Assembly (NCBI GenBank): GCA_019429055.1
Contig: JAHYJP010000020.1
Coordinates: 1 to 34,958, forward strand
Direction of reading: 5' to 3'
Length of the DNA stretch: 34,958 nt
DNA from: Bacteroidales bacterium
GTDB lineage: Bacteria; Bacteroidota; Bacteroidia; Bacteroidales; UBA7960
The notes beneath the pieces were generated by a model. That model searched no databases. It had not been told where the DNA came from and saw only the letters and a list, made by a program, of their open reading frames with translations. Positions 1 to 8,021 of the stretch are shown here, in pieces. Both the position numbers and the translations under genes were made by a program. Numbering within the stretch: position 1 is the stretch's first letter; each line of letters starts with the position of its first letter.

Positions 1-444
1 AACCGGAATAATAACCGAATCGCTTGCAGTAAGAGCATTTACAGTAATCAACCCCAGTGATGGTGAGCAATCTATGAGTACAAAATCATAATTATCTTTA
101 ACCTTATCAATAACCTTTTTCATTACCCCCTCCCGGTTGGGCATGTTTATCATTTCAATTTCGGCGCCCACAAGATCAATATGAGCAGGAATCAGGTCCA
201 GATTTGGAGTGGAAGTATTGATCAGGATATTTCGCGGATCTACATCATCAATAATACATTCGTATATACTGGTTTTTATTACTTTAGGGTCGAAACCTAC
301 ACCGGAAGTGGCATTGGCCTGCGGGTCGGCATCAATAAGCAATGTTTTAAATTCGAGAACTGCCAGGCTGGCTGCCAGATTGATAGCAGTTGTGGTTTTA
401 CCCACACCCCCTTTTTGATTTGCAATAGCAATGACTTTACTCAT
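1..444 (-). CDS. parA: ParA/Soj chromosome-partitioning ATPase, N-terminal part (cut by left edge)
   Basis: I translated this on the minus strand from the ATG at 444; 148 codons lie in the window and the C-terminus is beyond base 1. The protein opens [20 protein letters not shown], which carries the deviant Walker A motif (KGGVGKTT, residues 11-18). [13 protein letters not shown] segment (Walker A') follows, and [11 protein letters not shown] near residue 120 is the Walker B aspartate region. These are hallmarks of ParA/Soj ATPases, which bind DNA as ATP dimers and work with ParB on parS sites to segregate chromosome origins. parB would be expected just left of the window. A TAnnTTTG-like box (546-553, minus) about 100 nt upstream could be its promoter. 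The family call is secure; a role on the chromosome rather than a plasmid is inferred from the housekeeping neighbours. Confidence 0.95.
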   Translation of the reverse strand, partial: MSKVIAIANQKGGVGKTTTAINLAASLAVLEFKTLLIDADPQANATSGVGFDPKVIKTSIYECIIDDVDPRNILINTSTPNLDLIPAHIDLVGAEIEMINMPNREGVMKKVIDKVKDNYDFVLIDCSPSLGLITVNALTASDSVIIPV

Positions 445-730
445 AGGGTAACTGAATTATAGTGTTGATGGTTAGAATATTGTTATCTGAATATCAGATT
501 ATTACAAGCAAAACTCTTGATTACGGCCCTTTTGCGGCGTAGGTGCAAATTTACAATTTAAAAGTGCTTATGCAGGATTTTTTTGGAAAAAATTCCCAAC
601 ACGGGTGATATCCATTAAATTGCAAAGGTGTTAATCAACTGGCAGTAAAGAATAAAAAAAAAGAGTTGAAACACGCCGGAATCAACTCTGAAAAATTATT
701 TTTGTTAATAACTAAACTACCTAAAGAACA
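445..730. other. intergenic region between parA and the DUF3276 gene
   Basis: No credible gene is seen here. The stretch holds the terminator of the DUF3276 gene (652-690) and a possible minus-strand -7 box for parA, CAAATTTA at 546-553 on the plus strand (TAAATTTG on the minus strand). No TTG lies at the usual spacing from that box, so the promoter call is weak. Confidence 0.4.
652..690 (-). terminator. intrinsic terminator of the DUF3276 gene
   Basis: On the minus strand AGAGTTGA (689-682) and TCAACTCT (669-662) form a perfect 8-bp stem with a 12-nt loop. A run of about nine T follows immediately (plus-strand A run ending at 662). It lies 40 nt past the stop codon of the DUF3276 gene, as expected for a Rho-independent terminator. 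Confidence 0.85.
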
Positions 731-1126
731 TTACTTATCATCATTATCGTCAGCGTCATCTTTTTTTTCATCAAGATCATCAAATTCAATGTCTGTAAAT
801 TCTTTTTCCTTTTTACGCTGCTCTTCTTCAGCCATTTCATCAAGGTACGACTGTGGTACTTTGCCTGTGGCAATATATTCATAGGCTTGCTTAAGGGCTG
901 TTTCAAACTTGTCAAAGTCTTCCTGGTACAGGAACAACTTATGTTTTTCATAGAAAAACTTTCCTGTTTGCTGATCAAAACGTTTCTTACTCTCAGTTAT
1001 GGTAAGATAATTTTCACCTGCGCGGGTGGCTTTAACATCGAAGAAATAAGTCCTTTTTCCTGCTCTTACGGCCTTGGAGAATAATTCCTCGTTATTGTAC
1101 TGCTTTCCTGTCTCTTCCGTACTCAT
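731..1126 (-). CDS. PUR-family (DUF3276) DNA/RNA-binding protein
   Basis: This 131-residue protein has a compact PUR-like core (about residues 15-90; segments GKRTYFFDVKATRAGENYLTITESKK and a second beta-beta-beta-alpha half). The tail is very acidic (EFDDLDEKKDDADDNDDK). The family is known as DUF3276 or PUR-alpha-like and is nearly universal in Bacteroidetes. Relatives such as Borrelia BpuR bind single-stranded nucleic acid, so a role in nucleic-acid binding or post-transcriptional control is inferred. AGAGGAAAT lies just before the ATG, and a TTG-21-TATTTTTG promoter sits upstream. With its own promoter and terminator it is probably monocistronic. The acidic tail may modulate binding; this is inference only. 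Confidence 0.85.
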   Translation of the reverse strand: MSTEETGKQYNNEELFSKAVRAGKRTYFFDVKATRAGENYLTITESKKRFDQQTGKFFYEKHKLFLYQEDFDKFETALKQAYEYIATGKVPQSYLDEMAEEEQRKKEKEFTDIEFDDLDEKKDDADDNDDK

Positions 1127-1155
1127 AATTATTTCCTCTTTTTTAATTAGTTTGG

Positions 1156-1187
1156 CAAAAATAAAAAAACTTTTATCAAATTAACAA
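1156..1187 (-). promoter_or_regulatory. Bacteroidetes-type promoter for the DUF3276 gene
   Basis: On the minus strand TTG (1187-1185) is separated by 21 nt from TATTTTTG (1163-1156), a match to the TAnnTTTG -7 element of Bacteroidetes sigma-A promoters. The start codon at 1126 would leave a leader of about 25 nt. Confidence 0.6.
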
Positions 1188-1393
1188 GCATGCACTCTTA
1201 ACAAACTGTAATTTGAAAATACTGCAGCTGCCATTTCAAAGGTACTAATACCCGGAAAAAGAAAAAACTGCAGGAACTAAAGTTTCATGCATGACTTTTC
1301 ATGAACTTAACAATCCATCAGTGCAATTGGTTTAAACTTAACTGTTTTACATCTAAATTATTTTATGAATTAAGAAAGTTTTTAAAAATGAAT

Positions 1394-1401
1394 TACTTTT
1401 G
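1394..1401 (+). promoter_or_regulatory. -7 box (TACTTTTG) upstream of nusB
   Basis: TACTTTTG fits TAnnTTTG and lies about 60 nt before the nusB ATG. I do not see a good TTG at the usual spacing upstream, so this is a partial promoter match. Confidence 0.4.
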
Positions 1402-1464
1402 CAATGTTTTCAGAACAGGTTCTGAAGTTTCGTTCCTTGTTAACAGTATGAATTAATTTACCTT

Positions 1465-2400
1465 ATGCTAAACAGAAGGCATTTACGCGTTAAAGTATTA
1501 CAAAGCCTGTATGCATTTATCCAATCGGGAAATACATCATTGGATGCCGGCGAGAAAGAATTACTTTTCAGTATCGACAAAATTTACGATCTTTATCTTT
1601 ATCAACTCACCCTGATCATTGATGTTGGAAGGCAAGCCCGTAAGGCGATCGATGATAATAAGAACAAGAAAATACCATCTCCTGAAGATCTTAACCCCAA
1701 TACACGTTTCATAGAAAACAAATGCCTGAAAGGTATTGAAGAAAGCACAGAGCTTGAAAAAAAGCTGAAAGGAAGAAAGATCTCCTGGGCCCTGGTACCC
1801 GAAATCTCCAGGAAGATATTTATGCAATTCCGTGAAAGCAGGCATTACCATGATTACCTGGATGCAGGAGAAAATTCGTGGGAGAACGATCGCGATCTGA
1901 TTCTTAAATTGCTGAAAAACTATATCTGCGAATCTGAATTACTTCATCATTTTTATGAGGAAAACTCCATTTACTGGCTCGATGACTGGGAATTAGTTAA
2001 TAAGATGATCATCAAAAACATTAAGGCTATGAAGAATGGCGAAATGGATGATTTCAAGACCTTAACTCTTTACAAAGATCCGGATGATAAAAAATTTGCC
2101 AGGGAGTTATTTAAAAAAACCATCTTGCACGATAAGGAGTTTGCGCCCATGATAGCGTCCAAAACCCAGAACTGGGATATTGAGCGCATTGCCCTGATGG
2201 ATATTATCATTATGAAAATGGCACTTACAGAAATTACTAAATTCCCCGAAATCCCTGTAAAAGTATCCTTAAACGAGTATATTGAACTTTCTAAAATGTA
2301 CAGTACACCTAAAAGTAAGGTCTTTGTGAATGGTGTATTGGACAAACTGGTTGAAGAACTCAGTATTGAAAATAAAATTTTGAAAATCAGTAAATCTTAA
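1465..2400 (+). CDS. nusB: transcription antitermination protein NusB (long Bacteroidetes form)
   Basis: The protein has 311 residues against about 140 in E. coli. This longer form, with an inserted or extended helical region, is usual in Bacteroidetes. The N-terminus (MLNRRHLRVKVLQSLYAFIQSG) and the C-terminal core (about residues 225-305: ERIALMDIIIMKMALTEI, then VSLNEYIELSKMYSTPKSK and FVNGVLDKLVEEL) match the NusB fold. NusB, with NusE (S10), binds boxA RNA and supports rRNA transcription antitermination. It is the first gene of a co-directional cluster with a DUF1573 lipoprotein, yajC, a YbbR gene and coaE; the gap to the next start is only 8 nt. The ATG is preceded by an AT-rich leader without a clear Shine-Dalgarno sequence. 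Confidence 0.92.
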   Translation: MLNRRHLRVKVLQSLYAFIQSGNTSLDAGEKELLFSIDKIYDLYLYQLTLIIDVGRQARKAIDDNKNKKIPSPEDLNPNTRFIENKCLKGIEESTELEKKLKGRKISWALVPEISRKIFMQFRESRHYHDYLDAGENSWENDRDLILKLLKNYICESELLHHFYEENSIYWLDDWELVNKMIIKNIKAMKNGEMDDFKTLTLYKDPDDKKFARELFKKTILHDKEFAPMIASKTQNWDIERIALMDIIIMKMALTEITKFPEIPVKVSLNEYIELSKMYSTPKSKVFVNGVLDKLVEELSIENKILKISKS

Positions 2401-2408
2401 AGATAAAA

Positions 2409-2846
2409 ATGAAAAAGCAGGTTTTTTATTTTCCAGGCATATTGTTATTTTTTATTTGCCTGGCCGGTTGCAATCAGCCAGCACAGACAGAAACAAGCAA
2501 TGGCAGATCAGGGATAAATCCTGAATCAGGTGGTCCTTTTATTAGTTTCCAGAAAGATGTACACGATTTCGGCAAAATCATAACCGGCGAAAGAGTATCC
2601 TACGGGTTTCGTTTTACCAATACCGGTACCAGCCCATTGCTTATTACCGGAATTCGCAGCGGGTGTGGCTGTACAGTGGGAGACTATCCCAAAGACCCGG
2701 TTATGCCAGGCAAAGAAGGCAGAATTCACGTTGTTTTCAACTCATCGGGCAGAAGAGGTTTTCAGTCAGAATCAGTAAGAGTTCTTTCCAATGCTGAAGA
2801 ATCTGTTGTAACTTTACGTATTACAGCAGAAGTAATGGAGCAGTAA
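2409..2846 (+). CDS. DUF1573 lipoprotein
   Basis: This 145-residue protein has a lipoprotein signal: a charged start, the hydrophobic stretch FYFPGILLFFICLAG and lipobox LAGC with Cys at about residue 21. Residues about 45-142 form a DUF1573 domain, an Ig-like/ASH-type fold (KDVHDFGKIITGERVSYGF, then a RSGCGCTVGDYP loop and VFNSSGRRG). The Cys-x-Cys-containing loop is typical of the family. Its molecular role is unknown. The cell-surface or periplasmic location follows from the lipobox. It sits 8 nt after nusB and 39 nt before yajC, an arrangement I recall as recurrent in Bacteroidetes. Confidence 0.85.
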   Translation: MKKQVFYFPGILLFFICLAGCNQPAQTETSNGRSGINPESGGPFISFQKDVHDFGKIITGERVSYGFRFTNTGTSPLLITGIRSGCGCTVGDYPKDPVMPGKEGRIHVVFNSSGRRGFQSESVRVLSNAEESVVTLRITAEVMEQ

Positions 2847-2885
2847 AACATTTTATCATTATATAATCATTTAAACAAAACAATT

Positions 2886-3212
2886 ATGAATATGCTTAAC
2901 ATTTTATTAATGGCTACAGAGGGCGAAGGTGGCGGATTTGCAGCATTCCTGCCTTTGATTTTAATCATTGTGGTATTTTACATGTTTTTTATTCGTCCGC
3001 AATTAAAAAAGCAAAAAGATGCACGTAAATACAGGGAAGCTTTAAAAAAAGGTGATAAGATAATTACTATCGGTGGCATTCACGGAAAGATCACCGAGGT
3101 TCAGGAAAAAACTTTTACCATTGAGGTTGCACCCGAGATACGTTTAAGAGTTGAAAAATCAGCGGTAGCTATGGATGGTCCGCAGGAGCAGCAGCTTTCT
3201 GAGAACCGTTAA
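2886..3212 (+). CDS. yajC: preprotein translocase subunit YajC
   Basis: This 108-residue protein has one N-terminal membrane span (about residues 18-36, FAAFLPLILIIVVFYMFFIRP) and a small cytoplasmic domain. The domain contains RPQLKKQKDARKYREALKKGD and ITIGGIHGKITEV, the diagnostic YajC segments. YajC associates with SecDF at the SecYEG translocon in the inner membrane. Two earlier residues (MNMLNILLMATEGEG) precede the membrane segment and leave several possible starts; the first ATG at 2886 was kept. A strong intrinsic terminator follows at 3231-3275. Confidence 0.93.
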   Translation: MNMLNILLMATEGEGGGFAAFLPLILIIVVFYMFFIRPQLKKQKDARKYREALKKGDKIITIGGIHGKITEVQEKTFTIEVAPEIRLRVEKSAVAMDGPQEQQLSENR

Positions 3213-3230
3213 CAGCAAAGTAAAGATTTA

Positions 3231-3275
3231 AAATCCTGATCGTGTCGTTACTATTCACGGTCAGGATTTTTTTAA
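3231..3275 (+). terminator. intrinsic terminator after yajC
   Basis: AATCCTGATCGTG (from 3232 to 3244) pairs with CACGGTCAGGATT (3256-3268) through a GT wobble, with an 11-nt loop, and is followed by a run of T. It separates the nusB-yajC transcription unit from the YbbR gene unless read-through occurs. Confidence 0.85.
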
Positions 3276-3300
3276 ATATGATTAAATTAAAAGTAATACC

Positions 3301-4302
3301 ATGAAAGCAATGCCATGGCATAGTATTGAAAACTCTCCGCAAACGCGCCGAAAAGCTTATATTTTTATGCTATGTCTTGCTTTTAGTTTTATGTCCTGGC
3401 TTATTATTAAGCTTTCAAGGGAAAGTGCGGCTATTATTCCGGTTAGTATAGAGCTGGTGAATATCCCTTCCGAACTTATTGTTACCGGACAAAGCGACAG
3501 TACTTTCATTATAAATGCCCAATCCACAGGAGTCAAACTCCTTTCATCGCGGTTTCTGCGAAGAGTAAGCCGGATTGACTCCGATTTCAATACCTTACAG
3601 CAAATTCGACGCGACGGGATCCAGATGTATTATATGACATCTTCTCAAGCCGAAATAAGGTTTTCGTTATTGAGCGATATTCCGCGCTCAGCATTAACAG
3701 TGCATCCCGATACTATATTTTTTCATACCATCAAGGCCTTCTCCAAAAAGGTACCTGTAAGATTTGTAAAAGACCTGGAATTACAAACAGGCTTTAAAAT
3801 ATATGACATACCCGCCCTTACTCCCGATTCTATTGTGGTATCGGGTCCATTAAATATGGCTGACTCAGTTTCATTTGTAAGAACCAGCCCACTGCGGACC
3901 AAAGGTGTATACCAGGATATTGCCCGAACCATAAGCCTGGAAAATCCCTGGAAGAACAGACAGGTCACTTTTTCCCAAAATGAAGTAGAAGTATTTTTGT
4001 CTGTTGAAGAATTTACTGAAGCCACTGTTGATCTGGCAGTTGAAATTGACTGCAGTGCAAGTAGTGATATTAATGCAGAGGATCTTATGCTTTTCCCCGA
4101 CCGGGTTAATGTATATTACCTGGTTGCACTTAAAGATGTAAATGCTATAACTGCTGATATGTTCAGTGTGCGCGTCAACTGCCCTGATACTTTATCGCCG
4201 GGCAGGTTCAGACTTGAAGTTGAGATCAGGGAAAGTCCTTCACTGGTTGATATTATACGCATCAGACCTGCAGAAGTAGAATATATCCTGATAAAAAGGT
4301 AA
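3301..4302 (+). CDS. YbbR-like domain protein (CdaR-related)
   Basis: The protein has 333 residues, one N-terminal membrane anchor (about residues 19-38, AYIFMLCLAFSFMSWLIIKL) and a long extracytoplasmic beta-rich region. YbbR-type repeats can be recognised from segments such as PVSIELVNIPSELIV, KKVPVRFVKDLELQTGFKIYD and DSIVVSGPLNMADSVSFVRT. In Firmicutes the YbbR protein CdaR modulates the diadenylate cyclase CdaA. In Bacteroidetes the function is not established, and no diadenylate cyclase gene lies nearby. The stop codon is 6 nt before the coaE start, so the two are almost certainly co-transcribed. Confidence 0.8.
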   Translation: MKAMPWHSIENSPQTRRKAYIFMLCLAFSFMSWLIIKLSRESAAIIPVSIELVNIPSELIVTGQSDSTFIINAQSTGVKLLSSRFLRRVSRIDSDFNTLQQIRRDGIQMYYMTSSQAEIRFSLLSDIPRSALTVHPDTIFFHTIKAFSKKVPVRFVKDLELQTGFKIYDIPALTPDSIVVSGPLNMADSVSFVRTSPLRTKGVYQDIARTISLENPWKNRQVTFSQNEVEVFLSVEEFTEATVDLAVEIDCSASSDINAEDLMLFPDRVNVYYLVALKDVNAITADMFSVRVNCPDTLSPGRFRLEVEIRESPSLVDIIRIRPAEVEYILIKR

Positions 4303-4308
4303 TGACCC

Positions 4309-4908
4309 ATGCTTAAAGTTGCTCTTACCGGTAATATGGGAAGCGGAAAAACTGTTATTTGCAGATTTTTTGAGATGCTCAATGTTCCGGTTTTTTATGC
4401 TGATATTGAAGCAAAAAAGCTTTACACAAACCCTTCAATCATTCAAAAGGTAAAAGCTCTTTTTGGCAAAGGGGTTATCACATCCGAAGGAAGCGTTGAC
4501 AAAAAAGCCCTGGCAGGAAAAGTGTTTTCAAATAAGGAAAAGCTGAAAGAACTTAATAAAATTATCCATCCCGAAGTTCATAAAATGTTTGATCAATGGG
4601 CCAAACAACAGGAGAGCAAACCATATTGCATGCAGGAAGCTGCAATAATTTTTGAAACAGGTGGTTACAAACGTTTTGATAAAACCATACTGGTGCATGC
4701 TCCTGAAGAGATCCTTATTGAAAGGGTTATGAAGCGCGATACCATAAGTCGCACGGAAGTTCTTGATCGTTTACAAAACCAGATGAGCCAGGAAAGAAAG
4801 AAAGAACTTGCCGATTATCTTTTGCCCAATGATAATTCCATGCTGCTTATCCCACGAATATTGGAAATTCATTCAGAACTGATGCATCTATCAGTTGAAG
4901 GTCATTAG
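4309..4908 (+). CDS. coaE: dephospho-CoA kinase
   Basis: This 199-residue protein, the normal family length, phosphorylates the ribose 3'-OH of dephospho-CoA in the last step of CoA synthesis. It begins MLKVALTGNMGSGKTVICRFF with a P-loop at residues 8-15. Further family marks are VFYADIEAKKLY (D in the substrate lid region), IIHPEVHKMF and the segment ILVHAPEEILIERVMKRD. The usual final P-loop residue Ser is Thr here, which is functionally equivalent. It directly follows the YbbR gene (6-nt gap). The next gene is 116 nt away. Confidence 0.93.
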   Translation: MLKVALTGNMGSGKTVICRFFEMLNVPVFYADIEAKKLYTNPSIIQKVKALFGKGVITSEGSVDKKALAGKVFSNKEKLKELNKIIHPEVHKMFDQWAKQQESKPYCMQEAAIIFETGGYKRFDKTILVHAPEEILIERVMKRDTISRTEVLDRLQNQMSQERKKELADYLLPNDNSMLLIPRILEIHSELMHLSVEGH

Positions 4909-5024
4909 GTTTTTACAGACTGAATTCCGGTTCTATTGTAATTTTTTCGCCTGCAATAATATATCTTCTATTTGTCGTCATAATTTATTAATTTAGCGGC
5001 ATATAAACCACAAAAAACACAACC

Positions 5025-5879
5025 ATGAGCAATATCGTTGTAGGGATTGATTTCTCCAAATCATCCATAAAAGCATTTGAATATGCCTTAGGAGTAGCAT
5101 CAAGAACCGGCCTTGATATCAAACTGGTATACGTAAGCAAAAAAAGAGATGTTGATAAAGTTTTACCTGAAGGAAGCAAAAATAAACCCACAAGTGTTGA
5201 AAAGGGTTTCGAAAAACTGATCAAGAAATACGAAAGCACAATTCCCGGCAAAATTACCTTTCGTATACTCACCGGAAAAATCTATGAAGAAATTACGAAT
5301 CTGGCAAAGTATACTGAATCCTGGTTGATTGTTGCGGGTGCGCATGGTATGTCGGGTTTCGAAGAGTTATGGGTGGGAAATAATGCTTCAAAAATCATTA
5401 CTTATGCCAATAAGCCTGTAATTACGGTAAAGATAAATTACAAGATAAAAGCCAACCCCATTGAAAAGATCGTAATTCCTATCGACAGTACTTTTGAAAC
5501 CATTCAGAAAGTACCATTTACCATTGAATTAGCCAAACATTTCAAGTCGCAGATAAACATTCTTTCTCTATACAGTTCCAAATTAAAAAACATTGAAGAA
5601 CGAGTTGAGAACAATACCAGGGAAGCGCTTTCGCTGGTTATTAAGTCCGGCTTGCGATATATCAACGAAAAAGCAGTATCTGACAATATTACCAGGGCAA
5701 CAATTGAATATGCCGAGAAAAGAAATGCTGATTTGATCTCTATTATGACCGAGCAGGAATTCTCGTCTCAACCTGTAATAATGGGCTCTTATGCACAGCA
5801 AATGATTAATCAGTCGCCCATTCCGGTTTTAACTACAAAAACCCGCATGGTAATACATCGTGAATCTATTCTTGAATAG
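5025..5879 (+). CDS. tandem universal stress protein (UspA family)
   Basis: This 284-residue protein has two Usp domains (about 1-140 and 147-278). Each starts with the typical beta-strand and Asp: IVVGIDFSKSSIKAFEYAL and EKIVIPIDSTFETIQKVPF. The first domain ends GAHGMSGFEELWVGNNASKII, close to the ATP-binding G-2x-G-9x-G(S/T) motif but with Asn at the final position. The second ends MGSYAQQMINQSPIPVL and lacks most of that motif. ATP binding is therefore uncertain. Usp proteins are cytosolic stress or persistence factors with poorly defined targets. It is unlinked functionally to its neighbours; its stop lies 130 nt before the porQ start. Confidence 0.85.
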   Translation: MSNIVVGIDFSKSSIKAFEYALGVASRTGLDIKLVYVSKKRDVDKVLPEGSKNKPTSVEKGFEKLIKKYESTIPGKITFRILTGKIYEEITNLAKYTESWLIVAGAHGMSGFEELWVGNNASKIITYANKPVITVKINYKIKANPIEKIVIPIDSTFETIQKVPFTIELAKHFKSQINILSLYSSKLKNIEERVENNTREALSLVIKSGLRYINEKAVSDNITRATIEYAEKRNADLISIMTEQEFSSQPVIMGSYAQQMINQSPIPVLTTKTRMVIHRESILE

Positions 5880-5886
5880 GAAAACT

Positions 5887-5915
5887 TTGTTTTCCCCTGA
5901 TTGTTGGTATTTTTG
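5887..5915 (+). promoter_or_regulatory. candidate promoter for porQ-ispH
   Basis: TTG (5887-5889) lies 18 nt before TATTTTTG (5908-5915), a good TAnnTTTG box. Transcription from here would start about 90 nt before the proposed GTG at 6010, so any porQ start upstream of 5920 would lie outside the message. Confidence 0.5.
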
Positions 5916-6009
5916 CAAAGCCTTTGCGGCAGGGCAACATTTTTGGCAATATTTGCCCCGGCCTGTCGTTTTAATCTGGTCAACAAACCACGAATTAATC
6001 CGAATATTT

Positions 6010-7107
6010 GTGAGAAAAAGAAAGTACCCCGTTATAATCTGTGTGTATATTTTGCTGTGCGGAGTTATGTTTAATACATCCGAAGCTTTTGCCCAAAGGC
6101 AAAGCGGGCGGGTTTATGAATTCATTAATCTGCCGTCTACCGCAAGAATAACTGCACTTGGAGGTTATGCAGTACCTACCCTCGACAACGACCTGGGCAT
6201 GGCACTTTTTTATCCTTCCTTAATAAATCCCGGACTCGAAAATAACCTGTCGCTCAACTTTGTGGATTATTTTGGTGATATCAACTACGGTACGGCTGCA
6301 TTTTCAAAAGGTTTTAATCGAATAGGCAATCTTACCCTTGGTATCTCTTATATCAATTACGGAACTTTTCTGGATGCTGACGAAATGGGAAACACATTTG
6401 GGGAATTCACTGCCGGAGAGTATGTTGTTAGTTTGGGTTGGGGAAGGGCATTAACTGAAAAAATAAGTATTGGCAGTAACATTAAGGCCATAAGTTCAAC
6501 CTTTGAGCAGTATTCATCTTTTGGATTGGCAACAGATATTGCTGTGGGATATTTTGATGAGGAAAGATTGATTGCATCAAGTCTTGTTTTCAGAAATATC
6601 GGGCGTCAAATCACCACTTATTACAGCGACAGGGAACCTCTCCCCTTCGATATCGTTTTCGGTATTTCAAAAAAACTTATCAATGCGCCACTCAGATTTT
6701 CGTTTGTGGCTCACAATCTTCATAACTATGATCTTACTTATGAAGACCCCGTTTCAAGTGGCCCTGCGTTTTCCACTTTCGATACCGGAGCTACAACCTC
6801 GCAGGAGAGAATGAGTGAAATTAGTGACAAACTGCTTCGGCATGCAGTTTTCGGGATGGAATTTACTCCCACCGAAAATTTTATTGCCGGCATAGGTTAC
6901 AATTACCGCAGGCGACAGGAAATGGGAGTTGACACAAGGCTTTCAACCGTTGGATTATCATGGGGTGTTGGAGTAAGAATAGCCAACTTCATGTTTCACT
7001 ACGGCAGATCCAATTATCACCTGGCAGGTGCACCCAACCACTTTTCCATTTCCACAAACCTCGACAGATTATTTGCGGGCGGCACCGAAGTACCCAGCAT
7101 CAGGTAA
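6010..7107 (+). CDS. porQ: type IX secretion system protein PorQ
   Basis: I chose the GTG at 6010 rather than the more upstream in-frame ATG at 5860. It gives a clean signal peptide (MRKRKYPVIICVYILLCG with cleavage near AFAQ) and lies downstream of the promoter at 5887-5915; the length is then 365 residues. The mature protein starts RQSGRVYEFINLPSTARITA followed by LGGYAVP and continues as an outer-membrane beta-barrel of the PorV/PorQ (FadL-like) kind. PorQ is needed for export through the Bacteroidetes type IX secretion system, where it forms the attachment complex with PorU, PorV and PorZ. The other T9SS genes are not in this window. ispH follows after 11 nt. Confidence 0.88.
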   Translation: MRKRKYPVIICVYILLCGVMFNTSEAFAQRQSGRVYEFINLPSTARITALGGYAVPTLDNDLGMALFYPSLINPGLENNLSLNFVDYFGDINYGTAAFSKGFNRIGNLTLGISYINYGTFLDADEMGNTFGEFTAGEYVVSLGWGRALTEKISIGSNIKAISSTFEQYSSFGLATDIAVGYFDEERLIASSLVFRNIGRQITTYYSDREPLPFDIVFGISKKLINAPLRFSFVAHNLHNYDLTYEDPVSSGPAFSTFDTGATTSQERMSEISDKLLRHAVFGMEFTPTENFIAGIGYNYRRRQEMGVDTRLSTVGLSWGVGVRIANFMFHYGRSNYHLAGAPNHFSISTNLDRLFAGGTEVPSIR

Positions 7108-7118
7108 TTCAGAAAATT

Positions 7119-7997
7119 ATGGAGATCAACATTGATAAGAGTTCAGGATTTTGCTTCGGGGTTATCAATGCCATAAAAGTAGCAGAAGAACAGCTGGATC
7201 AGCATGGCTCACTTTTTTGTCTGGGAGATATTGTTCACAACAACAAAGAAGTTGAAAGATTAAAAACAAAAGGCCTGGTTATTATTGACCATCAGGATTT
7301 CAGGAAACTTAAAAACACCCGTGTACTTATAAGGGCTCACGGAGAGCCACCCGAAACGTACAGCATAGCACGGGAAAATCAGATCCAACTCATCGATGCA
7401 TCATGCCCTGTAGTTCTGAAACTTCAGAACAAGATCAAAAAAGGTTATGAGAAAATACGCGATATAGAAGGACAGGTGGTTATTTTCGGGAAAGAAGGAC
7501 ATGCCGAGGTAAACGGGCTAACAGGTCAAACCGGCAATAACGCCATAGTTGTGGGTTCCGGATTTGAAAACCTGGATAAAATCGATTTCACAAAACCCAT
7601 AACCCTTTTCAGTCAAACCACCCAAAGTAAAGAGCAGTATGAGGAACTGATCAGACATATCAGGGAAAGAATGATGCAGAAAAACTGCAATCCAGATATT
7701 AATCTGCAGATTTCCCGATCTATCTGCGGACAGGTATCGAACCGGGGGCCCCACATGGCGAAGTTTGCAAAAGACCACGATCTGGTAATCTTTGTAAGCG
7801 GGAAAAAAAGCTCCAACGGGAGATACCTCTTTGAAATTTGCCGGCAAAATAATCCCAATTCCTACTTTATTTCGGATAAAAATGAACTCCGGATTGACTG
7901 GTTTAAGGATGCAAGGAAAGTTGGAATTTGCGGAGCCACATCCACTCCCATGTGGCTTATGGAAGAAATTGCTTCTGAGATTGGCACCTATGCCTGA
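7119..7997 (+). CDS. ispH: 4-hydroxy-3-methylbut-2-enyl diphosphate reductase
   Basis: This 292-residue enzyme of the MEP pathway converts HMBPP to IPP and DMAPP using a [4Fe-4S] cluster. The three cluster cysteines are visible: C12 (SGFCFGV), C96 (DASCPVV) and C203 (SICGQVSNRG). Other marks are LGDIVHN, IRAHGEPP and FGKEGHAEV. I chose the ATG at 7119, 11 nt after porQ, because the longer open frame runs back into porQ in another frame and the IspH fold starts exactly at MEINIDKSSGFCFG. It is read with porQ. It converges on the O-methyltransferase gene with only 24 nt between the stops. Confidence 0.95.
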   Translation: MEINIDKSSGFCFGVINAIKVAEEQLDQHGSLFCLGDIVHNNKEVERLKTKGLVIIDHQDFRKLKNTRVLIRAHGEPPETYSIARENQIQLIDASCPVVLKLQNKIKKGYEKIRDIEGQVVIFGKEGHAEVNGLTGQTGNNAIVVGSGFENLDKIDFTKPITLFSQTTQSKEQYEELIRHIRERMMQKNCNPDINLQISRSICGQVSNRGPHMAKFAKDHDLVIFVSGKKSSNGRYLFEICRQNNPNSYFISDKNELRIDWFKDARKVGICGATSTPMWLMEEIASEIGTYA

Positions 7998-8021
7998 CCC
8001 AATAAACCACCAAAAAACTTT

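Larger units (their letters stand above)
1127..1464. other. divergent promoter region between the DUF3276 gene and nusB
   Basis: No gene is seen. The region carries the minus-strand promoter at 1156-1187 and a plus-strand -7 box at 1394-1401. An imperfect inverted repeat (AAGTTTCATG at 1280-1289 against CATGAACTT at 1300-1308) could be an operator or chance; I cannot tell which. Confidence 0.4.

Noticed and set aside
5860-6009. upstream ATG start for porQ
   Set aside because: It overlaps the stress-protein gene and lies before the promoter; the signal peptide begins at the GTG at 6010.
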